A stretch of DNA of 64,000 nucleotides from Patiria miniata (lineage: Eukaryota; Echinodermata; Asteroidea; Valvatida; Asterinidae): the NCBI RefSeq assembly GCF_015706575.1, contig NW_024037072.1, forward strand, positions 1,121,001-1,185,000. The letters run 5' to 3'. Of the stretch, positions 10,342 to 23,500 are shown one piece after another. A program made the position numbers and the translations under genes. The notes beneath the pieces were generated by a model, which had not been told where the DNA came from, did not search any database, and saw nothing but the letters and a program-made list of their open reading frames with translations. The stretch's first letter is position 1; each line of letters starts with the position of its first letter.

Positions 10342-11566
10342 CTAACATTTCCCGGCGGCCACGCCAATGTCATCGATTGCAATGTTGCTTTGGTAGCTGG
10401 ATCCGCTTTGGGAAATGAAAACGAGCTGTGGAAAAGAAACCAACTCACACGATGTTAACACAAGCTAATTGCAAATGCATAAACAATTCTTGCCGATAGC
10501 TTGTCGATGTTACGGGGGGGGGGGGGGGAGGCCAATGGGAGGGCGTGACTGACCGGCCAGCTGGCTGTTATATCAATTTTCATTCTTTTATTTTGCAAAT
10601 CCTCAGGAGAGAGAAAGGGACTATACTTAAAATAGTCCTCTGCATCTCTAATATTCTTATGGCTTACCTTAAATTCTCTTCCTGGATCGATGCTGATTGA
10701 TGCCTCATACCACTTGCTTTCCTTGGTATATCCAGACTGGGACCAACGAGCTGAGCCAAGCACGCCATAGATCTCAGTGTAGACCTCAAGTTTCCCTACG
10801 TCTTGGCCATACATGTGATACCAAAACGTGACGCATGCGCCGTTGGCTGGTGCGACAACCGTTACCCCTTCTAGGCGTGGCTTGTAAGTTCTATATGAAG
10901 ATGCCGGGGTGTAGAGGTAGTAGCCCGAAGCTGATATAAAATCGTATTGTCTCAGATATTAGACTTGTCTGAACAGTAAAAACGATTTCATATGAAAGGT
11001 ATTTAAATGACTATACTTATATTGTTTATGATTGTGTACCTTCAATAAGAAAGAAAGGGAATAGGCCTAGTTGATTACAATTTGAAAGGGTATTTCAGCG
11101 TTCCTCAAATGATGGCTTTTAAGACCTATGAAATAGGATTCAATCAATTGGTGGTTGATGTGCAGAAAATGATACATTGAAACAATTTACCACAATTGTA
11201 ACAGAGAGTAAGACTCGACAGATTGTAAAATGTAAAATATAGATATCATATATATTCTATACACGATCTGAATTAATAACAGTCAAATCCGTACATCTTC
11301 ATCGCAATCCACTTAAACAATGTCTCCCTGAAAGCCACTCGACAAAATTGTTAAACCAATCATCGCTAAAGGCTGAATTTCTTGAAACTCACAGTTCCCG
11401 GTAGTATGGTCTGACCGTGGTCCAATTGAGACACCGTTCATGCTACCAGATTCGCGATACCAATCACCATCATCATTCTTGCTATTGGTATAATGACACA
11501 GGTGGATGGCATCGTCAAAATCACAGTCCACCAGGAAGAACGGATCAGGCGTGTTTGGAGGTAGAG
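10342..11566 (-). CDS. MAM domain M1, terminal, with stop codon
   Basis: Exons: A 11393-11566, B 10668-10930, C 10342-10425. Exon B is two codons longer than in M2-M7 (263 versus 257 bases), with a changed loop PASSYRTYKPRLEG. It reads GQDVGKLEVYTEIYGVLG where its neighbours have NVYTETNGVLG. Exon C reads LVFISQSGSSYQSNIAIDDI and ends GKC-stop. The stop TAG (10342-10344) replaces the Ser codon of sister exons, while a donor-like G|GTAGGT still follows it. A poly-G run lies in the B-C intron near 10514. This is the most diverged member of its class. Confidence 0.88.
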
Positions 11567-14500
11567 CTGTGGACAAAAACAAGAAGTTGGTTTGAACTCG
11601 CAGAGGGCTCGGTCTAAAAGGGGAAAAAAATCGGTCTAGAGATCAAAACGGTTCAAAATTATAAATTTCCAGTGATTTTGTCGAAAATGTTACTTCGTGA
11701 GTTTCCAAACACCACTATGAAATGTGCCTCTCACGAGTAGTCGATAATATCTCCTTATAATTATGGACATTAGCTCTTACTTGGCACGCACTGCGTGATG
11801 TGGCGCAGAACGCGGTGGTGCCAGTGAAGTGTGAATTTAGGACTCTCGAAATACGGACTCGAAGACGAATCGCGTCAACGCAGCTTGTGAAATAGTCATA
11901 GAGCTATTTAAATTGTCAATTCACATGATGTACAAATGGACGAGGAACGTGCGATATCTGAGACGAACAAAACTTAACGTACAAAACTCCATAAGGTTAT
12001 CTAAGGAGCGTTGCTAACTCGCAACCGCAATAGGTCAATTGCGCATTATGCCTAAGTAGAAAATGAGAACGTCCAATCCATAAACGGGTAAAAGGGAACA
12101 CACTTCTTGGGAGTCTAAATTTCATGTGACACCAGAAAAGTGTTTAAGACCAGCCATAAACCGTTTAGGCTAAAAGCCAATAGCATGCAATGGGTAAAAC
12201 AGTCTTAGGTATTTATAAATACCCGTTACTAATTCTGAAATAAACCTACCGGAACATACACCATCAGAAAGACTTATATCATCGATTGCAACGTTGCCCT
12301 GGGAACCGACTGCATTTTCAGAAATGAAAACGAGCTGTAAAACGAAGACAGTTTTAGCGAAACTTGTTGAAATTCATGAATAAAAGGAGTCAGGGTTTGG
12401 TTTGAGACAGTTTCAAGAAGTAATATAACAGGCTGTCATTCGTGTTCGGCAAAGGATAATCTGGGTAATAGTATGTCTCACCTTAAATTCACTTCCTGGA
12501 TCGATGCTGATTGATACTTCATACCACTTGCTTTCCGTGGTATATCCCGACTGGGACCAACGAGCTGAGCCAAGGACGCCATTCGTCTCGGTGTAGACAT
12601 TGAGTGTGCCAATGTTATAGCCATACATGTGATACCAAAATGTGATGCATGCGCCGCTGGCTGGTGCGACAACCGTCACCCCTTCTAGGTGTGGCTTGTT
12701 AGAACCATAATCAGGTGTGTGGAGGTAGTAGCCCGAAGCTGTAATACAATTGCGTCATCTCAAGACATTAGACAAGTCTGAACAGTAAAATGGACTTCCA
12801 ATGATAAGCTATTTTAATGACTACTTTTCAGTTTGTGATCAACACATGTCTTTGTATGATTGCGTCCTGTCTGCGACGTTACAAGAAAGAAAGGCAGTAA
12901 TCACCATGAAAGGTTAATCGGCGTTGCTCAGATTTTTACTTTTAGACCTTACAAAAAGGATTCCGTAAATTGGTGGCATGCATCGTTAACACAAAGTAAA
13001 ACTAGCTCGAGAGATCGCTAATATATGTTGGGAAATGACATACAGATACACGATATGATTTTAGTTAACGATACAGAAATAAGATCCAGTCAGTACATCT
13101 TCAGCGCAATCCACTGGAAACAATGTCTCTCTGAAAGTCCCCTGACGAACTAATTGTTAAGGCAATCATCGCCGAAGACTAAATTGAAACTTACAGTTCC
13201 CGGTAGTATGGTCTGACCTTGGTCCAATTGAGACACCGTTCATGCTACCAGAATCGCGATACCAATCACCATCATCATTCTTGCTATTGGTATAATGACA
13301 CAGGTGGATGGCATCGTCAAAATCACAGTCCACCAGGAAGGACGGATCAGGCGTGTTTGGAGGTAGAGCTGTGGACATAAACGAGAACTTTGTTTGTACT
13401 CACAGAGGGTTCGGTCAAAAATTAAAAAAAATCGGTCTAAAAGTCCAAACTTTTATATTGCCAGTTATTTTGTCAAAAATATTACTTCGTGTTTTTCATC
13501 CCGATAGAATGTCCCTCTCGTAGGCCTAAGTAGTCTTTAACAGATCCTTATATGGACATTGGCGCACTGCGCAATGTGGCACAGAACGCGGTGATGCCAG
13601 TGTAGTGTGAATTTAGGACTCTCGAAATACAGACTCGTTGCCAATATTGCGCATATGCCTAGAGGGTTGGAACATCCAATCCACAAACGGGTAAAACGAA
13701 ACAGACCTCATAAGTGTCCAAGTTTGATGTGACCCATGAAAAGTGTTTAAGACCAGCCAGCCTGTATGTTATCGACCATTTAAATCCGGCCACGTGGCGG
13801 GCTCTTGGCCAATAACATGCAATTGGTAAACTTCTTAAGTATTTGTGAATACCTTTTACTAATGTGAAACAAACTTACCTGAACATACTCCATCAGAAAG
13901 ACTTATATCATCGATTGCAATGTTGCCCTGGGAACCGACTGCATTTTCGGAAATGAACACGAGCTGTGAAACGAAGACAGTTTTAGTGAAACTTGTTGAA
14001 ATTTATGAATGAACGGTCAGGTGTTTGGTTTGAGACAGTATCAAATATGACAGGCTGGTATTCGTGTTTAGCAAAAGACACTGGGTGTCACATCGCTTAC
14101 CTTAAATTCACTTCCTGGATCGATGCTGATTGATGCCTCATACCATTTGCTTTCCTTGGTATATCCCGACTGAGACCAACGAGCTGAGCCAAGGACGCCA
14201 TTCGTCTCAGTGTAGACATTGAGTGTGCCCACGTTATGGCCATACATGTGATACCAAAATGTGATGCATACGCCGCTTGCTGTTGCGACAGCCGTCACCC
14301 CTTCTAGGCGTGGCTTGTAAGAACGATAATTAGATGTGTAGAGGTAGTAGCCCGAAGCTGTAATACAATTGCGTCATCTCCAGACATTAGACAAGTCTAT
14401 TCAGGCAATTTCAAGGAGGAAATTTCACAATGGATACATGATGGTGATACATGATACATGACCGTTATGTCATTGTCATGTTTTTGTAAAACAACACTCT

Positions 14501-17500
14501 AAAAATAAAGCAACTAACAGTTTATCAGTTTAAAAATTAAAAAAAGTATTTTTTTGGGTCACTTAACACTGTTGACCGTTTTACAAAACTGTAAAACAAC
14601 AAAGCAGTCAATGGTACGTTTATTGTTTGTTTTTGAGGAAATCCACAACGGCAAAACGATATAACGGTATGTACCGGGATTCTTTGTATGATTGCGACTT
14701 GTCTTCAACGTAACAAGAAAGGAAGGCAGTAATCACTCTGAAAACTAAATAGGCGATGCTCAGATGTTGGCTTTTAGACCTTACAAAAAGGATTCAGTAA
14801 TTTGGTGGCATCGTCGTATAACACAAAGTAAAACAAGCTCAACAGATCGATAATAATGTTGGGAAATGACATACAGATACACGATATGATTTTAGTTAAC
14901 GATACAGAAATAAGATCCAGTCAGTACATCTTCAGCGCATTACACTTAAACAATGTCTCTCTGAAAGTCCCCTGACGAACTAATTGTTAAGGCAATCATC
15001 GCCGAAGACTAAATTGAAACTCACAGTTCCCGGTAGTATGGTCTGCCCGTGGTCCAATTGAGACACCGTTCATGCTACCAGAATCGCGATACCAATCACT
15101 AACATCATTCTTGCTATTGGTATAATGACACAGGTGGATGGCATCGTCAAAATCACAGTCCACCAGGAAGGACGGATCAGGCGTGTTTGGAGGTAGAGCT
15201 GTGGACATAAACAAGAACTTTTTTGTACTCACAGAGGGTTCGGTCAAAAATAAAATAAAATCGGTCTAAAAGTCCAAACTTTTATATTGCCAGTTATTTT
15301 GTCAACAATTTTACTTCGTGTTTTTCATCCCGATAGAATGTCCCTCTTGTAAGTAGTCTTTAACAGATCCTTATATGGACATTGGCGCACTGGGCAACGT
15401 GGCACAGAACGCGGTGATGCTAGTGTAGTGTGAATTTAGGACTCTCGAAATACGGACTCGTTGGTAGTATTGCGCATATGCCTAGAGGGTAGGAACATCC
15501 AATCCACTAACGGGTAAAACGAAACAGACCTCATCAGCGTCCAAGTTTGATGTGACCCATAGAAAGTGTTTAAGACCAGCCAGCCTGTATGTTATCGACC
15601 GTTTAAAACCGGCCACGTGGCGGGCTCTCGCCCAATAACATGCAATTGGTAAACTTCTTAGGTATTTGTGAATACCTGTTACTAATGTGAAACAAACCTA
15701 CCGGAACATACTCCATCAGAAAGACTTATATCATCGATTGCAACGTTGCCTTGGGAACCGACTGCATTTTCGGAAATGAACACGAGCTGTGAAACGAAGA
15801 CAGTTTTAGTGAAAAATGTTGAAATTTATGAATAAAAGGAGACAGGGTTTGGTTTGAGACAGTATCAAAAATTAATATGACAGGCTGGTATTCGTATTTA
15901 GCAAAAGCCAATCTGGGTGTCATATCGCTTACCTTAAATTCACTTCCTGGATCGATGCTGATTGATGCCTCATACCACTTGCTTTCCTTGGTATATCCTG
16001 ACTGAGACCAACGAGCTGAGCCAAGGACGCCATTCGTCTCAGTATAGACATTGAGTGTGCCAATGTTATAGCCATACATGTGGTACCAAAATGTAATGCA
16101 TGCGCCGCTGGCTGGTGCGACAGCCGTCACCCCTTCTAGGTGTGGCTTGTTAGAACCATAATCAGGTGTGTAGAGGTAGTAGCCCGAAGCTGTAATACAA
16201 TTGCGTCATCTCAAGACATTAGACAAGTCTGAACAGTAAAATAGATTTCCAATGATGAACTATTTTAATGACTATTTTTCAGTTTGTGAAAAAACACATG
16301 TCTATGTATGATTGCGTCCTGTCTGCGACGCAGCATTCACCATGAAAGGTAAATCGGCGTTGTTGAGATGTTGGATTTTAGACCTTATAAAAAGGATTCC
16401 GTAAATTGGTGGCCTATATTGATCATCTTCGTTATAACACAAAGTAAGACGCGAGAGATCGTTAATACATGTTGGGAAATGACAAAGCCTACAGATGCAC
16501 GATATGAATTAGTTAACGATACAGAAAAAACAGCCCATCAGTTAATCTCCGGCGCAACCCTCTTAAACAATGTCTCCCTGAAAGTCCCCCGAAGAACCAA
16601 TTGTTAAGGCAATCATCGCCAAAGGCTGGATTTCTTGAAACTCACAGGTTCCGGTAGTATGATCTGCCTTGGGTCCAATTGAGACACCGTTCATGCTACC
16701 AGAATCGCGATACCAATCACCATCATCATTCTTGCTATTGGTATAATGACACAGGTGGATGACATCGTCAAAATCACAGTCCACCACGAAGGACGGATCA
16801 GGCGTGTTTGGAGGTAGAGCTGTGGACATAAACAATAACATTATTTGAACTCAAAGAGGGCTCGGTCTAAAAGTAAAAAAAAATCAGTCTTAAAGTCAAA
16901 ACAAGTGAAAGAGCATACATTTCCAGCTATTTTGTCAACAATTTTACTTCGTGTTTTTCCAAACACCCCTATAGAATGTCCCTCTCGCGAGAAGTTGTTA
17001 ACAGCTCCTAATGGACATAGGCGCAATGGGCGATGAGGCACAGAACGCGGTGATGCCAGTGTAGTGTGAATTTAGGACTCTCGAAATACAGACTCGTTGC
17101 CTGTATTGCGCACGCATATACCTAGTAGAGAATTGGAACGTCCAATCCAACGGGTCAAAGGAAACAGACCTCATAGGTGTCCAGGTTTCATGTGACACCA
17201 GAAAAAGTGTTTAAGGCCAGCCAACCTATATTTTATCGACCGTTTAAAACCGGCCACGTGGCGGGCTCTCGGCTAATAACATTCAATTGGTAAACTTCTT
17301 AGGTATTTATGAATACCTGTTACTAATGTGAGACAAACTTACCTGAACATACTCCATCAGAAAGACTTATATCATCGATTGCAACGTTGCCTTGGGAACC
17401 GACTGCATTTTCGGAAATGAACACGAGCTGTGAAACGAAGACAGTTTTAGTGAAACTTGTTGAAATTTATGAATAAAAGGAGTCAGGGTTTGGTTTGAGA

Positions 17501-20500
17501 AGGAAATCAAATATAACAGGCTGCTATTCGTATTTAGCAAAAGACAATCTGGGTATCACATCGCTTACCTTAAATTCACTTCCTGGATCGATGCTGATTG
17601 ATGCCTCATACCATTTGCTTTCCTTGGTATATCCCGACTGAGACCAACTAGCTGAGCCAAGGACGCCATTCGTCTCAGTGTAGACATTGAGTGTGCCCAC
17701 GTTATGGCCATACATGTGATACCAAAATGTGATGCATGCGCCGCTTGCTGTTGCGACAGCCGTCACCCCTTCTAGGCGTGGCTTGTAAGAACGATAATTA
17801 GATGTGTAGAGGTAGTAGCCCGAAGCTGTAATACAATTGTGTTATCTCAAGACATTAGACATCAACGCATGTCTTTGTATGATTGCGTCCTGTCTGCGAC
17901 GTAACAAGAAAGAAATGCAGTTTTCATCAAGAAAGGTAAATCAGCGTTGCTTAGATTTTAACTTTTAGACCTTACAATAAGGATTCCGTAAATTGGTGGC
18001 ATGCATCGTTGTATAACACAAAGTAAAACTAGCTCGAGAGATCGCTAATATATGTTGGGAAATGACATACAGATACACGATATGATTTTAGTGAACGGTA
18101 CAGAAATAAGATCCAGTCAGTACATCTTCAGCGCAATCCACTTAAACAATGTCTCTCTGAAAATCCCCTGACGAACTAATTGTTAAGACAATCATCGCCG
18201 AAGACTAAATTGAAACTTACAGTTCCCGGTTGTATGGTCTGACCTTGGTCCAATTGAGACACCGTTCATGCTACCAGAATCGCGATACCAATCACCATCA
18301 TCATTCTTGCTATTGGTATAATGACACAGGTGGATGGCATCGTCAAAATCACAGTCCACCAGGAAGGACGGATCAGGCGTGTTTGGAGGTAGAGCTGTGG
18401 ACATAAACAATAACATTATTTGAACTCAATGAGGGCTCGGTCTAAAAGTAAAAAAATCGGTCTAAAAGTCAAAACAAGTGAAAAAGCATACATTTTCAGC
18501 TATTTTGTCAACAATTTTACTTCGTGTTTTTCCAAACACCCCTATAGAATGTCCCTACGCGAGAAGTTGTTAACAGCTCCTAATGGACATAGGCGCAATG
18601 CGCGATGAGGCAAAAAACGCGGTGATGCCAGTATAGTGTGAATTTAGGACTCTCGAAATACAGACTCGTTGCCAGTATCGCGCACGCATATACCTAGTAG
18701 AAAATTGGAACGTCCAATCAAACGGGTCAAAGGAAACAAACCTCATAGGTGTCCAGGTTTCATGTGACACCAGAAAAAGTGTTTCAGACCAGCCATCCTA
18801 TATTTTATCGACCGTTTAAAACCGGCCACGTGGCGGGCTCTCGGCCAATAGTATGCAATGGGTAAACCTCTTAGGTATTTATGAATACCTGTTACTAATG
18901 TGAGACAAACTTACCTGAACATACTCCATCAGAAAGACTTATATCATCGATTGCAACGTTGCCTTGGGAACCGACTGCATTTTCGGAAATGAACACGAGC
19001 TGTGAACCGAAGACAGTTTTAGTGAAACTTATTGAAATTTATGAATAAAAGGAGACAGGGTTTGGTTTGAGAAGGGAATCAAATATAACAGGCTGCTATT
19101 CGTATTTAGCAAAATACAATCTGGGTATCACATCGCTTACCTTAAATTCAGTTCGTGGATCGATGTTGATTGATGCCTCATACCACTTGCTTTCCTTGGT
19201 ATATCCCGACTGAGACCAACGAGCTGAGCCAAGGACGCCATTCGTCTCAGTGTAGACACTGAGTGTGCCAATGTTATAGCCATACATGTGATACCAAAAT
19301 GTGACACATGCGCCGTTGGCTGATCCGACAACTGTCACCCCTTCTAGGCGTGGGTTGTTAGAACCATAATCAGGTGTGTAGAGGTAGTAGCCCGAAGCTG
19401 TAATTAAATCGTGTTATATCAAGACATTAGACAAGTCTGAACAGCAAAATGGATTTCCAATGATGAGCTATTTTAATGACTACTTTTCAGTTTGTGATCG
19501 ACACATGGCTTTGTATGATTGCGTCCTGTCTGCGACGTAACAAGAAAAAAAAAGAGGCAATATTCACCATAAAATATAAATCAGCGTTGCTCAGATTTTA
19601 ACTTTTAGACCTTACAAAAAGGATTCCGTAAAATGGTGGCATATATTTATCATCGTTGTATAACACAAAGTAAAACTAGCTCGAGAGATCGCTAATATAT
19701 GTTGGGAAATGACATAGGGCCTACAGATACACGATATGATTTTAGTTAACGATACAGAAATAAAAGCCAGTCAGTACATCTTCAGCGCAATCCACTTAAA
19801 CAATGTCTCTCTGAAGTCCCCTGACGAACTAATTGTTACACCAATCATCGCCGAAGACTAAATTGAAACTTACAGTTCCCGGTAGTATGGTCTGTCCTTG
19901 GTCCAATTGAGACACCGTTCATGCTACCAGAATCGCGATACCAATCACCATCATCATTCTTGCTATTGGTATAATGACACAGGTGGATGACATCGTCAAA
20001 ATCACAGTCCACCAGGAAGGACGGATCAGGCGTTTTTGGAGGTAGAGCTGTGGATATAATAGAGAACTTTGTTTGAACTCACAGAGGGTACGGACTCAAT
20101 GATTGTTGAACTATTGTATCAGCACTAACAAAGTGCAGATAAAGTCACTCACAATGACCTCTAATATCAGTGACAATCATCAAATGCTACATAAATTAAT
20201 CAATATAATACCTAATGTGAAACAAACTTACCTGAACATACTCCATCAGATAGACTTATATCATCAATTGCAATGTTGCCTTGGGAACCGAATGCATTTT
20301 CGGAAATGAATACGAGCTGTGAAAGGAAGACAGTTTTAGTGAAAATTGTTGAAATTTATGAATGAAAGGAGACAGGGTTTGGTTTGAGACAGTATCAAAA
20401 ATTAACATAACAGGCCGGTATTCGTATTTAGCAAAAGACAATCCGGGTATCACATAGCTTACCTTAAATTCACTTCCTGGATCGATGCTGATTGATGCCT

Positions 20501-23500
20501 CATACCACTTGCTTTCCTTGGTATATCCCGACTGAGACCAACGAGCCGAGCCAAGGACGTCATTCGTCTCGGTGTAGACATTGAGTGTGCCAATGTTATA
20601 GCCATACATGTGATACCAAAATGTGATGCATGCGCCGTTGGCTGGTGCAACAACCGTAACCCCTTCTAGGCGTGGCTGGTTAGAACCATAATCAGATGTG
20701 TAGAGGTAGTAGCCCGAGGCTGTTATAAGATGCATTGTATAAAAGGGATATCAAAACAGACCATACAGTTAAATTAAAGTTAGCAAAATATTAATGCTTA
20801 TTGATCATGAAAAGTCCCTGATGTATCTTTTCTATTGATGTAAACTTGTTAACCTTGGGGGCAGCACTAATCTAATGTGCAATCAAATTAAGTTTGCAGA
20901 TTATTTCTGTTTTAAATTGGTGACTGTAGAGTATCCTTATCAACGTCACCCACCAAAGGCGGATCCAGAACACAATTTTTTGGGGGGCTAAAAAATGTTT
21001 TGGTCCCCCAAAAAAGTAGGCCAACAAAATTACGGCGTGGGGTTCGGGGCCCGCTTAAGGGCCCCGAAAATTTTTTGGATTCTAGATGCTCTGTGGTGCG
21101 ATCTGAGGCAATTTCTGACCACTTTAACCAATGTTTTTTGGGGGAAAAGATGGTGGTGTACTCATTGCCTACCTTTATTGCGATGTAACATAAAAAAAAA
21201 AAATGGTTTCGTTTTGGGTTTTTTTTTGGGGGGGGGGGGGCATGGCCCCCTTTGGCCCCCCGGATCCGCCCTTGTCACCCACACACTTACACTGCTAATT
21301 CACTGAACACATTAACGCTGAGGACCGTAAAATAATCCTTTCACAAAAGTTTCCGTATGATGAAACAAATCGTTTTCTTGGTAACCCCTATTTTTTTCTG
21401 AACTCAATTGTAAAGAGCTGTCGTGACAAAGCCTGATTATCAACTTACAGTTTGCAGTTGTGTGGTCTGCAGCGGGTCCAATTGAGTCACTGTTTAGTTT
21501 ACCAGACCTGCGGTACCAGTCCCCATTATCGCTCTTGCTATTGGTATAATTGCAAAGGGGCGTTGTGCCATCAAAATCACAGTCAACTGGCGAGAACGGC
21601 TTGTCTGTGGATTAATGGATACAGGAGTAGTCAGAGAGGACCACAACACTACTAAAGAAGCAAAGTTTTGGGAGAAGCATTCTAATTGAAATTTGAATTG
21701 AAATGATCTGTATTGTTTACAGTGAAATCTATTATGATATCGTGTGCTTGGATAATGTAATTTCATTGGTCTAGGAGGGCCACGTGTCTTGAAAATAAGA
21801 ATGCATGTCAATATTTCCACAGCCATTCTTTCAATAGTCACCAATTTACATACTACATTTCCCTTCATCGACGCTGACGTCATCAAGCGCCATGTCACCA
21901 AGGACATCACTTCCACGTTCGCCGATGAAAATCATCTGCAAAACAAATAATCGACCAGCAATTATCATATTGATGGATTAAGATTCGTCTGCTTCTGTTT
22001 TTGAGGGTCTTGTCCATTTAAGTAAATGCCTCTATTAGTATTTTTTTGTCAGGAGCAAGATTATCTCAAGATTGAACGAATGAAGTAACATAAATCTTTA
22101 TTAACGAGCACACTTTTGAGTATATGTTTCCCGAAAGGAGTCGTTATGAGTCCGTGACATTTCAAAGAGGAATTACTCACCTGAAACTTACTCCCAAGAT
22201 CAATATTTATTGCTGCATTCAACCACTTGTTACCAGAGTTACCATTCGCTGACCAGCGGGCAGGGCCAAGACCACCTTGACCATCACCTGTGTATACCGT
22301 CAATGATCCCATGTCTGCCCCGTACATGTGGTACCAAAATCTGACACACGCACCAGTGGCAGGTGCAATGGCTTTGGGGCTGTCTAGTCGAGCTTTATCG
22401 GATGCAACTCTGGGAGCAGATGCTTCAGTGTACATGTAGAAACCACTTGCTGCAAAATTAATCACGGATCAGGTCAGAGAACTGTTTCCGGTAATGTAGT
22501 TCATCCCCATGTCACCCATTTTCAAAACGAATTCACTTGTGAAATCTGAGTTGTTGTTTTTTAACAACAATCGTGGGTGAACCTTGATAACGATGTTTTG
22601 ATCATGCCACTTTTGGTAAATATCCGCAAAGCAGAAAGGAATAAATATGCTCTAGGTTCTTTCATGAGAACTCACAAGTTCCTACAGTGTGGTCTGAGTC
22701 AGGCCCAGTGTCTTCGCTTGAGGTGCCACCGCTATTGAGTGTCCAATCAAAGTCATCATTCTGGCTATTTTCGAAGAGACATAGGTTGTTGGAATCGAAG
22801 TCACATTTCAAAGCCGACGATGGCACTGGTGGGACTGTAACGCAAAAGAATAAAGTAATTCCAAACATAAAAGGGAGGGTACACAGAAGTAATTTGTTGT
22901 TGCAAAGCACATATCTATTATTAGTATCGTTCTTTCACTCTTATTTTATTTAAATGGTACTTTCTATAAAGTTAAAAAAATGAGTTGTAGACTTACACTG
23001 TGAATTGAAAATCTGTTACTTTTGTTTTCTGATACTTTTACGGATCTTTCCAAATAGTTTAACAGATTTAATTACTGGTTTTTTTGGGGGGTGGGGGACT
23101 AGTGCAACATTCGTCTCTCATTGTGTATTAAGCTGCCTGCATGTTTTGTTATTTCGTTTTGATTCGCAAAACCTTTTGACTGTTGGTTTTCTCCATTCTC
23201 CAACACTGATAAAAAAGACGGATAAAAACGTACTACAATCGCCTTCATTGACGCTGATGTCATCGATGGCTATGTCACCATGGTAATCACTTCCTCGTTC
23301 GCCGACAAAAGAAACCTTCAAAAGTAAAGGAGCACGAAGTATAAAGTAACACAAGAAAACTTAAGCAGCGTCGATTCACGTTTTGACATAATACAGCTGG
23401 TCTTCAGTTGACTCCACGCTAACAAAATTGGTTATCAGTCCGATTTCTCAAAAAATTCCTCCTTGATAAATAAGGTGAATTTTTTAATTGGTGAAATACA

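Noticed and set aside
22061..22180. Continuation of the exon B reading frame past the donor in M8 and sisters
   Set aside because: Read-through into introns; the GT donors line up at the same place in all sister exons.
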